Shown here: positions 37,511 through 50,319 of the stretch, piece after piece
How the letters are laid out: each line of letters opens with the position of its first letter
Position numbering within the stretch: the first letter of the stretch is position 1
Source of the DNA: Microcebus murinus
Taxonomy: Eukaryota > Chordata > Mammalia > Primates > Cheirogaleidae
Length of the DNA: 64,000 nt
Assembly: GCF_040939455.1 (NCBI RefSeq)
Contig: NC_134136.1
Coordinates: 102,784,014-102,848,013, forward strand
Direction: 5' to 3'
The notes under the pieces: generated by a model
What the model was told of the DNA's origin: nothing
The model's database searches: none
What the model saw: the letters and a program-made list of their open reading frames with translations, nothing else
Program-made: the position numbers and the translations under genes

Positions 37511-38742
37511 AAAAGAAACGATTATTCTGATTTTGTAAAAGGAATTGGGGATATTACTCTTCTCTCAAAATAGTTTGCTTAAGATTAACATGAATTTGAA
37601 TGTTCAGCAAGTTTTTCCTTTAAAACTATCTTGTTTCTCAATTTATTATAGAAATGAGAATTTATGAGAATTTTTCCAATTTGTCTGCATTTTCATAATT
37701 GTTCACATATTGCTGTGGGGAGAATTCTCTTATCATTTCAATTTCTACTTTAGCTGTAATTATGTCTTCTTTTTAACCATAATATTATACCTTTGTTCCT
37801 ACTCTCTTCTCTTGATCTATGTTAATAGAGGTCTGTTAATTTTATGGGTTTTTTTTTAAAGAACTCATTTCATGTGCTAAAAAAATCTTCTGTATCTTTT
37901 GCTATTTCTTTTAATTACACTCTTATAATCAACTGATTCCTTCTTTTTTGAAGATATTCTATCGTTCATTTTTCTACCTTCTTAAATTGGGCTCTTCACT
38001 CATTCATTTTGAGCCTGTTTTCTTTTATAATATGAATACTGAAGGCTTTAAATTATCCTCATAGTACCACATTTTACTGCCTTCTACAGTTTTGATATGT
38101 ATAGATTTTCAGTGCGACTTATCTGTTTTATTTAAAATATTCATTATGATTTTATGATTATTTATCATTATGTTTCTAAATTTTCTATGTAGAGAAATTT
38201 AAGTCATTTTCTTTTTAACTTCTAAATTGTATCGAGAGCAAAATGCATGGAGAATATGATATCTATTCTTTAAAATTTGGTGAGGCTTGCTCTTCACATA
38301 AAAATTCATTAGTTTATAATATCTTCCATATATTTTGTAAAAGAATGTGGTTTCTTTTTTGGTTAGGTAGAGAATTCTTTATTTGTCCAATAGGTCAAGC
38401 TTATTGCTATTGTTTATCCAGATATTTCATATTATTGCTTTTGGGGGGGACTTGATATATACTTGATATATAAAAAAGAACTGTATTCTGTTAGGATAAT
38501 GGCAAATTTGTCAATTTCTCATGAGTTGTATCACATTTTCTAGAATATATTTTAAGGTGTATACCGACTTAGAATTTTAAACTTTCTGGTAAGTTGTAAC
38601 TTTTATCATCATGTTGTTAGCCACTCTATTTCTAAATAATACCTTTCATCTTAAATTCTATCTTATTTGGGATTAATGCAGATATGCCAGGCTTTTTTGG
38701 TTAGTACATGCTTGATATGGTTTTTATACCGTTTGCTTTAAA
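37511..38742 (-). mobile_element. Ancient L1M, antisense (ORF2 5' half)
   Basis: Diverged antisense ORF2: 'ttaatagaggtctgttaatt' near 37824, 'aaagaactcatttcatgtgc' near 37858, 'gggctcttcactcattcatt' near 37989, 'tcttatttgggattaatgca' near 38661. It continues after the younger insertions at 39924-39991 and about 40142-40260. No open frame. Confidence 0.7.
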
Positions 38743-38757
38743 CACTTGATTTTTCTT

Positions 38758-39123
38758 TTTTTAATTTCAGAATATTATGGGGGTACAAACATTTTGGTTA
38801 CTTATAATGCTTTTGCCTTATAAGGCAAAGCCAGGGCTACAAGCTTGCCCTTCCCTCATACAGTGTGCACCACATCCATTAGTTGTGAGTTTGCACACCC
38901 TCAGCACACCCCTCCCATGTGACCAGCACCCAGTGAATATTACTTCCACGTGAGCACCTTAGTGCTGATCAATTAGTACCAATTTGATGGCGAGTACATG
39001 TGGTGCTTATTTTTCCATTCCTATGATACTTCACTTTGAAGGATGGGCTTAGGCTCTATCCAGGATAATATAAGAGGTGCTAGATCACCATTGTTTTTTG
39101 TAGTTGAGTAGTATTCCATAGTG

Positions 39124-39161
<38 letters not shown>

Positions 39162-39908
39162 TATAACATTTTATTAATCCATTCATGTATTGATGAACAC
39201 TTGGGTTGTTTCTAAATTTTTGCAATTGTGAATTCTGCTGCCATAAACATTCAAGTACAGATGTCTTTATTATAGCATATCTTTTTTTCCTTTGGGTAGA
39301 TGCTTAGTAGTGGGATTGCTGGATCAAATGGTATTTCTATTTTTAGCTCTTTGAGATATCTCCAAATTACTTTCTACTGGGTTTGTACTAATTTGCAGTC
39401 CCACCAGCAGTGTAAGAGTGTTCCTATCTCTCCACATCCACATCAGCATTTGTTGTTTTGGGAGTTTTTGATAAAGGTCATTCTCACTGGAGTTAGGTGA
39501 TATCTTGCTGTGGTTTTGATTTGCATTTCTTCTTCTTCATAAATTCTTTTATAAATTCTTTTTTTTATAAATTCTTCATAAATTATTTTTTTATTTTTTT
39601 TTATTTCAGAATACTATGGGGGTACAATCACTAAGGTTACATACATTGCCCTTGTCTCCCCTCCCCCCTCAAGTCAGAGCTTCAAACGTGTCCATCCCCC
39701 AGATGGTGTGCATCACACTCACTATGTATGTATATACCCATCCCCTCCTCCCTCCTCCCCCCTGCCCCACACTCGATAAATGTTTGTTTTTCTTTTTTTT
39801 CTTAACATTTTGGTTACATTTTATATCTTTGCCTCTCCCTAGGAAGGGTTAGAGGTATGCACTTCCCCGCCACAATGTTCACCCCATTGTGTAGGCCAAT
39901 GTCTATAA
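38758..39908 (-). mobile_element. L1 tail with internal deletion and a second L1 tail nested in it, antisense
   Basis: Flanked by near-identical direct repeats CACTTGATTTTTCTT (38743-38757) and CATTTGATTTTTCTT (39909-39923). The outer copy has 3' UTR and ORF2 end to about 39530, then jumps to 'cttcataaattctt' and ends 'taggccaatgtctataa'; in intact L1 these are several hundred bases apart. A further 3' UTR ('atactatgggggtac' near 39611) lies at about 39565-39890. A (TA)n run sits at 39124-39166 inside the outer copy. All frames are broken. Confidence 0.75.
39565..39890 (-). mobile_element. Nested L1 3' end, antisense
   Basis: T-rich tail (39588-39602), then the 3' UTR with 'tgggggtacaatcactaagg', C-rich tracts to 39770, and the variant region 'catttt...gcctctccctaggaagggttagagg' that is also present at 8995-9023. 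Repeats of 'ataaattctt' at 39540-39585 obscure its target duplication. Confidence 0.7.
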
Positions 39909-39991
39909 CATTTGATTTTTCTTGTGCTTAAGTGTTCATTCTTGTTAATAGCATATATTATGGATTATTAAAGCCAGTCTGGTAATCTATT

Positions 39992-40141
39992 TTTTTATTT
40001 CAGCATATTACAGGGGTACAAATGTTTTGGTTATATATATTGCTTTTGCCCCATCCAAGTCAGAGCTATAAGCATGTCCGTCAATACATAAGTGGATTAA
40101 ATTTGTAATATGTATACCATGAAATACTAGTCAGCCAAAAT
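39992..40141 (-). mobile_element. Minute inverted L1 (3' UTR antisense, then ORF2 end in sense)
   Basis: 39992-40082 is an antisense 3' UTR ('agcatattacaggggtacaa'). At about 40083 it flips: 'caatacataagtggattaaa' and 'ataccatgaaatactagtca' are the sense ORF2 end ('gagtggattaataaaatgtgg', 'accatggaatac' in other copies). Total about 150 bp. No clear target duplication. Confidence 0.7.
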
Positions 40142-40261
40142 TTGTCCGTTTTCATTTATGATTGTGCCATATCACTATGTCTTATTTTTCTATATTTCTT
40201 TTAATATTCTTTTGTCTTTTCCAGTTTGCCATGTCACTCAAATTTTATATTGATAGTTAGT

Positions 40262-42084
40262 ATGAGCAAGAGGCTGTGATAAGTATTTTAGGGTATACCA
40301 TATCTCATGTATCCCATAATATGTGGCTCGAGTGTCCTTGAGAAGTTCTTGCTACAGCTAGGGAGAAGAATTTTTAAATAAATATTTAACTAACCTTAAG
40401 ATTATCTTATGAAAACCGATAGAATCTTGTATCTTTAGACCATATGGTTTATTTACCAAAGGACTGTTTACAGAGCAAAGCAAGGGTGTTGAGAGGAGAG
40501 AGTGAGTTGTCCTAGGCTGAAGTATTCAGCAAAGAAGGATTTATTTAGGAAATGAGTTTTAATATGCGTTTTAGACACTGTTGTGGAAGTTAGCGTCCAA
40601 TCATATTTGCCATGTTTATTTATTTCCTTAGATTCTCAATACTTCTATATACATTTGTTTCATTGAATTGTAACTGCCCTGTCATGATCCACCCTCTACT
40701 ATCTAAAAAGGAATCTGGCTTCTCGTTCTAGTTCTTTGGCTTCTTCAAATAGTAACTTTTAAAGGTTTCCTTGAAAAAAATGTTAAAACTCCTTTGCATT
40801 CAATCTTATTTAAAGCAATCTAAAATACACCTAAGAAAAGGATTACATTTTTAAGAAAATTTCTTAGGATTAAGCTCTATCTGAAAATGCTAATGTGTGT
40901 GATAATGATTCTACAAACCTATCTACTGTCTGCCTTCATTCATTACTCAATTCCTGTCCATGAGAACTCATGAAAACAAATTGAAACTGATGGGAGAATC
41001 TGAGCTTAAAATCTCAGTAGAAGTAAAGGAACAAGAGAAAAAGACATATTCTGAAAAAATAATTGTAGAAATCAACTATAAACTGAGATTCTCTATCCTT
41101 TAATTTCTAAAAGAAACACATGCAGTTATTCAACAAACAGTCTATTATTAGCGATTTAATTAATCTGTTTAAGTACATAGATTCTGGGTTGTAAAAGATA
41201 TTAGTAATCTGATGACCATTGCTACAATGTAATGTCAGAAAAAAACGGAGACATAAAAAAGGGAACAATGAAATTGAGCAAGAGTTCTAACAGCCCTTCA
41301 TTTTTATCAGATAATAGGATGAAGTGATGAACGTCCATAATTTCTATTTCAGTTTATTGAAAATGTTCACATTATATCCAGTTCCTAAGCTGTGATGCTT
41401 ACTATTATTCTTAGTTCCAGATAAAGGACAAAACATTGCATGGAAGCTGAATATAAGGTATGGGCAAACTGAGATCATTCATCTCACATGGTAATTATCC
41501 CTAAAGCAAAAGCTCCTCCAGGGTATTCCCTTTACTGCAGAAGGGTCATTTTATCTTAAGGTCATGCCTACCTAAATTTCCCCATTCCCTGATGTTAGCA
41601 TCAATAACCCATGCTGGGATTAATACAGCATACCTTCCTAAAATAACCTTCTATTACAAGGTTGGATAGTTCTCAAAACCGCCTTCAATATCAATCTTAT
41701 GTAATGATGAAAACACAAGGTTAGAAAGCTTAGCTTTAATATGAATCTATGAGATTCTTCTTTATAATAACATGGGATGATTATGATTCAAGGTAATGGG
41801 AGAATCTATAGCATGCTATTGATTACTTCGAACTACAGATAAAAGGTAAAACTCACAAATTAGACAAATTTTTCATGGACAAATAGCATAGAACTCAGTT
41901 TAATTACTGTATTGTGGGAATGTGTAAGTTCACTGCAGATTCTCTACTGCTTCAACGTTTTATTTGACAGTGTTGTAGAAATGATTTACTTTATTCAATC
42001 TGAATAACTATTTTTGCCTATTCTGGGGAAGGTATACTACCAGTTATTCTTCATGTATAAAGGTATATGTTACATAAACCATGC
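40262..42084. other. Unassigned sequence, no gene
   Basis: No exon or repeat recognised. Confidence 0.4.
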
Positions 42085-42305
42085 TAGGGTAGCAATAGTG
42101 TACAGTGCAAAGAGAATCACATTTGAGATAAGTACATTTGGGCTCAAATTCTGGCAAGACTTTGGAAAAGGTAATTATCCAAGTAATTATAGCCCATTTG
42201 TAAAGGGCTATAATGATATGTCTCTCACAGGACTGATGTGAAGATTTAGCGAGATTACCTACATAAATCACCCAGCAGGTAATCGGTGCTCAAATATCGT
42301 CTTCT
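42085..42305 (+). repeat. MIR SINE
   Basis: 'cagtgcaaagagaatcacat', 'gggctcaaattctggcaaga', 'ttgtaaagggctataatgat' and 'actgatgtgaagatttagcg' follow MIR order (5' core to '...gaggattaaatg'). Diverged but convincing. Confidence 0.75.
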
Positions 42306-42529
42306 CTTTTAATGTCTTCAGTAATACTCTTTGAAACGTTTGAAAGGCTATATGTGTGTATGGCTATTTAAGAACTATCCCAATTATAATTTATGACTGT
42401 TTTTTGAAATGCAGATGCACTCTAGAAATTTTGAAGTGAAGTGTTATTAGAACTCATTCATATAATGTCAATTAAAATGAGAAAGAATGAGAGAGAGAGA
42501 TACCATCATTTGCAAGTGCTGCTCATGTA

Positions 42530-42940
42530 GCAAAAAATATATATATACATATGTCTGACCTGGGTATGAAAAAATTATATAAACACAAAACCATAAATAT
42601 ATAAAATGTAATATTTTATACATTGCATTCTATGTATCACACATATTATATAAAACATGTTATATATATTATATACTATATGTTATAATTTTATATTATA
42701 CTATATGCTAAGTACACATCATGATGTGTATTATATCATATATTATGTTTTATGCATTATGTTATATACTATTAAGTATATAATGTTATTTATTAACATG
42801 CATTATATCTCATATATTATCTTAATCACTTGTGTTAATATGTTATTTATTGTACACTATATATTACATATTTATAATATATTACATGTTATATATTATA
42901 CACTATATGTGTATATATACACATGTGCATGTATGTGTGT
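42530..42940. repeat. AT-rich low-complexity tract, partly palindromic
   Basis: Dense 'tatatatta' and 'atgttatatat' units with interspersed 'tacactatat', ending in 'gtatatatacacatgtgcatgtatgtg'. The plus-strand frame 42657-42944 is an artefact of this composition. Confidence 0.85.
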
Positions 42941-43119
42941 ATAAAATAACCACTTATTGCAGTTATTCTCTTATTTCCCCAGTTGATGTAAGATCCTTTA
43001 TTGAATGAGAAAGTATATTAATAGATTTTCAAGGAATTTTTGTTATATTAGTAGCTTCTGTGTGTTAGGAAAAGTAAGTTGAAAGTTTCTTAAAATGAAA
43101 TAAAAAGAATATCACAATG

Positions 43120-43411
43120 TAGCTGGGTGTGGTGGCTCACTCCTGTAATCTTAGTATTTTGGGAGACTGAAGCAGGAGGATCACTTGCGGCTGGAAGTTC
43201 GAGACCAGCCTAAACAAGAACGAGACTGTCTCTACAAAAATTAGAAAAATTAGCCAATTGTGGTGGTGCTTACCTGTAGTCCTAGCTACTCAAGAGGCTG
43301 AGACAGGAGAATTGCTTCAACCCAGGAATTTGAGGTTGTAGTGATCTATGATGAAGCCACTGCATTCTAGCCCAGGAGACAGAGCAAAACCCTGTTTCAA
43401 AAAAAAAAAAA
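43120..43411 (+). mobile_element. Old Alu (AluJ-like), sense, with 9-bp target duplication
   Basis: Left arm from 'tagctgggtgtggtggctca', linker near 43235, right arm from 'ttagccaattgtggtggtgc', A tail 43399-43411. The direct repeat ATCACAATG flanks it (43111-43119 and 43412-43420). It is the only sense-strand Alu I see here and lacks the enlarged lemur linker. Confidence 0.95.
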
Positions 43412-43420
43412 ATCACAATG

Positions 43421-44094
43421 GAATTAAGAAAATGAAACCATAGTTCTATTTTTTCTATTTTATATCTCTCATTTATTTATTTTTTATTTGTCTCTTATTC
43501 CAATTTTTATACTTGATTTTAAATAGGAGTGGTGGAGTGGAATTCATTCTGCCTATCGATCATAAAATTTCTCTCTAGTTGATTTGAAGATTTCTCTTGT
43601 TTGTATATCAGAAGTGATAACTCTGTGAGCATTCTGTCTATTTGAATCATTTTAATATCATCAAGTACTCTCTGTGATTACAGAACATCTAGATAAATTT
43701 AGTATTATGAACACAGACTTTGTGTTCCTAAAACAGTTTGTAGTGATAAAGTACTCATATTTCTGCCTTATTCTTAATTTATTGAGCTATTAAATCAAAC
43801 TTTTTGATATTATAATGTACAAACTTTATACTATTATAACTTTTAAATACAATAAAACCTTTTACTTGATGCTTTAGCATTATACTTGCAGGCTTTCATA
43901 ATGGCTCTGACCCTAGAAAGGGTCAAATGGTATCTTTCCAAACAAATAAAAGACAGTAATGCACATCTAAAAGTGATTAACATAATCAAGAAAAATGAAA
44001 ATCCAGAACAGTTTTTCCAAACTACTGTAATTATCACCTTACAAAGTTTCTCCCCAGCATCTCCACAAATTCACAGTACATGGTAGAGAACAGA
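43421..44094. other. Unassigned sequence
   Basis: No gene. Two opposite-strand short frames (43843-44037, 43886-44086) are mutual shadows without domain support. Confidence 0.4.
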
Positions 44095-44335
44095 GTAAAG
44101 TGGGAATTAAAAGCTTATTTGGGCATTTATGAGCTAAATGACCTTCAGTAAGTTATAGCACCTCCCTAAGCCTTGGGGTAAATTTGTTTGTTTCTTTGTT
44201 TATTCATTTTTCTGCAAAATGGAAATAAAAATGACCACCTGAGACATTTTATAGAGGTATAATATGTGCAAAATATATAGCTTAGAGCCAAGCCTTTAAT
44301 CTGCAATCCATAAATTACTATTTACACTCATCTTA
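44095..44335 (+). repeat. MIR SINE
   Basis: 'aaatgaccttcagtaagtta', 'cctccctaagccttgg', 'tctgcaaaatggaaataaaa' and 'agcttagagccaagcc' reproduce the MIR order well. Confidence 0.85.
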
Positions 44336-46574
44336 TTTTGCAGTAGCCTTCCAACTGGTCTCCTTGCTGCTAGTCCTCCTTGATAATCCATCCTTTGCTG
44401 AAACTCATTACTTCATAGAAGATTCTAAATAAAATCATGCCACTACCTTTTTAACTTTATGTTTAAAAATTATTCGCACTCAAGTATATAGGCCTACTTT
44501 TCTTTTATTCAAGCAGGAAATCATGGCCCATGCAATTCAGACATAAAAATTTAGAAATTACCAAAAAGAAGCTTATTTAAATGAGCTCTATGTACCTAGC
44601 ATTATGCTGGACACTGAGAGATGATAAAGATACATCAAAAAAAATTTATTTTCAGGGAAATGGACTTTTCTGTCCCTAGATGAGAATATTTTTATTTTAT
44701 TTTGTTTTAACATACCAGAAATCAAATATATTTGAATATTTTCCAAATATTGGTAATATTATATAGTTCTTAGTTTTATTAATCTTATAATATAAAAAGA
44801 AAAATGTCAGAGAGTTTGACTTGATTTTCCCTTTAGTCTTTAGACCAAAAATCACATAGGGTTGAACATTTATTTCATAGCAACAACCCTTGTAAAGCAG
44901 TAGCAATGATGAGCTTTCAGTATACATGGTAATACAAACAATATGTGCATGAAGCTACATGGGATCATAAAGACACTGTTAAGTGAGATTAAGCTTTCTT
45001 TTTATTAGGCCATTTGCTCCATGTAGTCCAAAAAAAACCAAAAATAAATAAAAACAGAAAAAAGTTAAAACAAACATTCACAGAGTTAATATTCTCAACC
45101 TTGGGATATGCCTGCAATCTGGAACACTGCAACGGGAGACATTGTTTGTATGCATGTATTGTTTTTAATGTTTCCAAAAATTCTCAAATTTGTGACAACA
45201 GTTGTGTGCCATCAGTGGCAGAGAGAAAGACGTCAGAGCACAGTGTAGAGGACGTTTTTATGTGTGTATATTGCATGCTGACAATAAATAAAAGGCCAGA
45301 TTCATTCATTACAATATAGATAAGCATTACTGAGATGTTGGAAATTGGATCCCGTACTCTTGCCAGAAATAATGTAAACTATGTCCAGATTTCTTCACAT
45401 TAGAAAGAAGACATTTTAGAGATACTATATTGCTTTTCCATATGCTGAGGCTGCCCTTTTCACAGTTCAATAGAAGAAAGAAGAGGCATAGAAATTAGAT
45501 TGAAAGTTGCTATTCAACTAGGTTCAACTTTCTATTTATTTATTTATTTATTTTTTTGTCCTCCAGTGCTCTGAAGTCAATTAAAAGACTGATATGTTTT
45601 CTCTGTTAATGGAATTCTTTCTTAATTCTTTCTTCTCTCCTGGACCATGTAAATACATTGTGTAGTACCTTGGGCATTCCCAAGTGCAACTTTAGCTTTT
45701 ACCACCTGTGGTCCCTAAAACATCATTAACTATGAATAGAAAGGTAGCATAAAATGTGCAGAATCAGGACTCTATCCCAAAATATTTTATAATCTACAAT
45801 GATCACAAAGTGAAACCTTTCTGTCAAACATATTAAAGGTCAGAAGGTCATAAAGGTTCATACAGTTTAACCAACTAAACTAGCATCTCTATTTTTAGAT
45901 CACAGAAAGGTAATAAACCTACCACTGATTTTTCCTTTTCATAGAGCACAAGTTCAACTCTACTAGAAGGAATTTCATTTTATTGTTTTATATCTTCAAT
46001 TATTAGAAGAGGTTAGTTTACACTAAGTAGAAATTTGTGTTTCTGTAACTTCTTCCCTATGGTACCCTCTGGTATGTCAAAGGATCATTTCCCTCCTCTA
46101 TAGGAATAATATATTCTCAAGTGTATATATTTATGCATACAAAGCATGTTCACTAAGAATTCAAATGTTTAGTGTCATGGAGTAATTTGGCATCAAAATT
46201 TGTGCACATTATTTTTTAAGGAAAATATTTTTAAATCAAATGGAAACTCAGCATCCTAAATAGAATATTCTAAGCATAATTTATATTTTGTGTAATGGCT
46301 GTAGGTTATCACCACTAGTAAAATAAATTATTTTATTTTGCTTTCATAAATTGATGCCTTTAGGGATTATAGGAGTTGCTAGAAAAATGTGTCTCTACAC
46401 TACATGTTCTTAGGATGTTTATCTTGAGGGCTTTGTATATTTTTTCAATATTTTTTCCTTCTGTTTATTAATATCAAATTGTAAGATCTTGTTTCTGTCA
46501 CCTTGTCTGCCTCTGGCCGAAACTCTGTGCCTCCTTTTTTTTAATTTTTAAAATTTTTGCCTTTTATGTTAATT
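44336..46574. other. Unassigned sequence, no gene
   Basis: No recognised gene. A (TATT)n patch lies at about 45530-45556. The plus-strand 101-codon frame at 45014-45319 has no recognised domain and overlaps an A-rich tract; I do not call it. Confidence 0.4.
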
Positions 46575-47216
46575 TTATTTAAATTTTTATTTTTAATTGG
46601 TAAATAATTGTATATACTTATGGGATACAAAATGATATTTTTATATATGTATACAATATGTAATGATAATATCAAGCTAATTAACACATTTATCACCTCA
46701 CCTACTTACCACTTTTTTGTAATGAAAACATTTAAAAGCTATTATTTTAGCAATTTTGAAATGTACAATAGATTATTATTAACTATGGCTAATAAATGAC
46801 AATCATGCTGTGCAATAGATTTTGAGAATTCATTCCTTTTGTCTAACTAAAACTTTGTACCCTTTAAGTCTACTTCTCTCCATTTGTCACCTAACCCCCA
46901 TAACCACCCTCTGGTAACTGCTCTTCTACTCTCTTATAATAAAGTTCAACTTTTTTAGATTCTACATATAAGTGAGATCATGCAGTATCTGTCCTTTTGT
47001 GCCTGGCTTATTTCATTGCATAATTTCTTCTAGATTCATCCATGTTGTCACAAATGACAGAATTTCCTTCTTTGATCAATTTTAGTGATAGTCTTTTGTG
47101 TACTATATAGATATACTACATTTTCTTTGTCCATTCGATCCATTAATAGACACTTAGTTTGCTTCCATATTTTGACTATTGCGAATAATATTGCAATTAA
47201 CAGATATCTCTTTAAC
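46575..47216 (-). mobile_element. L1MA/MB-age L1 3' end, antisense
   Basis: Reverse reading of an old L1 tail: 'taattaacacatttatcacc' near 46678, 'ccataaccaccctctggtaa' near 46899, 'ttctacatataagtgagatc' near 46960, 'gcctggcttatttcattgca' near 47001. 5' truncated near 47216. No coding. Confidence 0.85.
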
Positions 47217-47342
47217 ATATTGCTAAAACCCTATGATTCAAACTTTATGTGCCTTTAGAAGTTATATAACCAAACTCATTACGAAAGTGTCTAAAAGTGC
47301 CTGAGTGTTTTATTTATCAATAAAATGTATAAACTCAAATGT

Positions 47343-47995
47343 ATGCTATGGTGGACAAACTCTGAGGTGGCTTCCATGATCCCTGCCCCATGATATCCAA
47401 GCCTTTGTGTAATCCCCTCCTCTTGACTATAAGCAGAACTTGCTTCTAAACAACAGAATATGGCAAAGATAATGTGAGGTCAATCCCTAGATTAGATTAC
47501 ATTGTCTGGCACAGTGAAGGAATTTTGTAGATCTAATTAAGGATTATAAATCAAATCAGTTGATTTTGAGCTATCAAAAGGGAGATTACCCTGGGTAGGC
47601 CTGACTTAATTAGATGAAATACAATTAAGACTATCCCTGAAGTTAAAGACTCTCTTTCCAACGCTGGTTTTGGAGAAGGAAGCTGCCATGTTGTGAGATG
47701 GCCTATGGAAAGGACCATGTGGCAAGGAACTTCTGGAGGCCTCTATGGCCTGAAGGCAGCCAACAGCTGACAGCCAGTAAAAAGCTGGGGCCCTCAGTCT
47801 TACATCTGTGAAAAAGTGAACTTATCCAACAAAATGAAAATCTTGGAAGCAGATCTTTACTCAACAAACTGGTGATGAACCATGGTCCTCACCAACGCCT
47901 TGACTGCAGCCTTGTGATACCCTGATCAGAGACCCCAGCTAATTAGATACATCCAGCCTGCTGCAAAATCCACCATCTCCCCTGATTCCAAGTTA
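47343..47995 (+). repeat. MLT1-type (ERVL-MaLR) solo LTR
   Basis: Blocks typical of MLT1: 'tgtgtaatcccctcctcttg' near 47407, 'aacagaatatggcaaag' near 47453, 'gaagctgccatgttgtgaga' near 47679, 'gcagccttgtgataccctga' near 47907. The terminal 'gataataaatg' part is not clear. No internal retroviral genes adjoin it. Confidence 0.75.
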
Positions 47996-48344
47996 TATAT
48001 GAGAGTTCCAAAGGGCTGTTTTATGTGAGATCATGCAAATGTTCTATCAGCAACAACAGAGTATCTTCTAAGTCTCTCATCTCTTGCTTTGGTCTACTTT
48101 AATGACATCTCACCCTAGGGCCAAAAGGCCTGTTATGATATTTGAACACATATGAGCCACAGTTACCAGTGCCATATCCTAATTCTGGTGCCAATACCAA
48201 TCAACGTGATCTAAAATTGGCATTGTGTCAATGACACAATGAAGAGTATGTAGCTGGGGGCCCCACCTGACATAGTGGTCCCAAGGAGTGCAACCTTGGA
48301 CAAGCTACCACTGGTACTTAGCATTCCTCTTGCTTTAGAATTAA
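47996..48344. other. Unassigned sequence
   Basis: Nothing recognised. Confidence 0.4.
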
Positions 48345-48512
48345 ATTTCTGATCTATGAAGATTGTCTAAAGCTTCATCCCCAGTACCATCAGCACCACC
48401 TGAGGGCTTGTTAGAAATGCAAAATCTGAGGCCATACTCTGGACCTACAGGATCAGAGCCCAAATTTTTACAGGTGGTGTGTATGCATATTAAAGTCTTG
48501 GGAAAACTGGGA
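48345..48512 (+). mobile_element. MER5A-type hAT MITE
   Basis: 'accatcagcaccacctgagg', 'ttgttagaaatgcaaaatct', 'tctggacctacaggatcaga' and 'gcatattaaagtcttgg' are MER5A signatures in order. No coding. Confidence 0.85.
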
Positions 48513-48794
48513 TAAAAGATCAAAGCCTGGGATTTTCTAAATCTATAACAAATATATAAGCTTCTGCAACCTGTATTTTCCCTACCCCTTTAAATCATTC
48601 CTACATTTTCCAGAATTTTACAAACACCATCTTTGAAAGAAAACTTGCATTTAATTTTTCACTACACAAGGTTATACTAGAAACTATTGGGTTTTTCACT
48701 AGAAACAGCCCTTTGTATCTAGTATAAAATTAGACATATTACCTTCCATTATAAATGCAAACCACTTTTTATCTGTCTTTAAATCCCCATTAAG

Positions 48795-49185
48795 AAAATT
48801 TAAAATGTACATACCTTTTAATTCAACAATTATGCTTCAAGGAATTTATCCTGAAGATATACTTACACAAAGGCAAAAGAGCAGGTGTTCTAGGATGTTC
48901 ACTGCAGCATATTGATAATAGTACTGACATGTAAATATATAAATGTCCATCAATCAAGAACTGGTAATGATAATTATGATATATCCATATAATCTGCACC
49001 TTCACTAAGTATGAAGAAAATCTGCCTGTGTTTGATAAGGAAAAATGTCTAATAAATGTTTTAAGGGTAAAAATTAAGTTACACAATTATATATTATATG
49101 CTATCATTTGGAAAAATAAGTTATGTATTTAAATGTATATATCTACATACATAATTTTATATATAATAGAAACTGTGTAGTTGTA
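48795..49185 (+). mobile_element. L1ME-age L1 3' end, sense
   Basis: 'ttcaaggaatttatcctgaa' near 48836, 'aggatgttcactgcagcata' near 48891, 'taaatgtccatcaatcaaga' near 48940 and 'atatatccatataatctgca' are the old L1 ORF2 end/3' UTR in sense. Decayed. Confidence 0.75.
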
Positions 49186-49204
49186 ATTGTATGTTGGGTT
49201 ATCT

Positions 49205-49570
49205 GATATCTATTTTCAACTTTCTTCTCCCTGACCTGCCTCTTCTGTGAAGACTATAAAAGATAAAAGTTAATTCCCCAGACTCTCTTGCAGCTAGGGT
49301 TGACCATGTGAAAACCTCTCTGGCTAATGATCTATTATGAGAAGTTTGCCATTGCCTCCTCTTCCACTTCTTTTACACTATCTGGAATGCCACTGTGAAA
49401 CCTGCAGGTGTGCAGCAGCCAGCTGATGACTTTGAGGCAGCAAGCATGAGGTCTAAAATCAACATGCTAGAGCGAGGAAAAAGTAATGTGCTTGAGTCTT
49501 TCATAGATCCTAGGTCAGCAGCTCTAGGATGCCTACCTCTGTGTTTTTTGTTATAAAAGATAATTCAGTC
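49205..49570 (+). repeat. Possible MaLR/MLT1-like LTR remnant
   Basis: 'ccagactctcttgcagctag', 'ttgaccatgtgaaaacctc', 'gaggcagcaagcatgagg' and 'aaatcaacatgctagag' resemble an old LTR I recall without a firm name. Ends undefined. Confidence 0.45.
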
Positions 49571-50319
49571 CCTAGATATTTAAGTCACCATATAAGGATC
49601 TTTGGTTATGAGGAGGAAGATGATGATATTGATGAAACTCATTCTAACTGATACAAGTGTTAATTCTGCAGATGGAATGAGAGGCAGAGGAGGTATTTTA
49701 CGTTTTAGAATTTTTATTCTTTTGTGATGCTTGAATATTTTATTCAAAGAAAATGATACACAGTGAACTGATTTTAAAATGCAATTAAAGTCAAGAGTTT
49801 TATGCATAGTTGTTTCAAGCCTTGGCTTAAAACAGAACTATTTTTAACCAATTTTCTCTGGTATTTATGCTATATGGATAATAACAGAAAAAGTTCATAA
49901 CAGAACGGTTGCTAAAAGGACAAATATAATTACATTAGTGACTATACAACTTAGTTGACAAATGGTTACTCCTCTCAGGAAGAGGTAATTTCTCTTTTGT
50001 TTTAAAGGAAATTAGTTAACCATCTCTGTTTATAGAAAATAATAGTGATGGGTTTCGCAGGGTTAAATCACAATGCCCTTCCCCTTTTTGTTTTTGCTTT
50101 TTGATGTTTTGGAAAGAGATGCAAATAATGCAAGAGAAGACTCTGGGGATTGTTCTTCATGAAGATGTTTTTTAAAGCAGTAAACACAGGTTGTGTACCT
50201 GTGTAGGAAGGGGTTGACTCAGCAGATCTAGATTGCTCAAACTCTGCACATTCGCAAGAAAGGCCAGTTTTCTGGACTAGCCCTTGGCTGGCTCCTGGGA
50301 TCTGAATTCTGAGCTCTTG
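49571..50319. other. Unassigned sequence
   Basis: No gene recognised; minus-strand frame at 50068-50370 partly overlaps the LTR-like region and has no domain. Confidence 0.35.

Noticed and set aside
45014..45319. Open plus-strand frame of 101 codons
   Set aside because: No recognisable domain, overlaps an A-rich stretch and an opposite-strand frame, no splice or promoter context.
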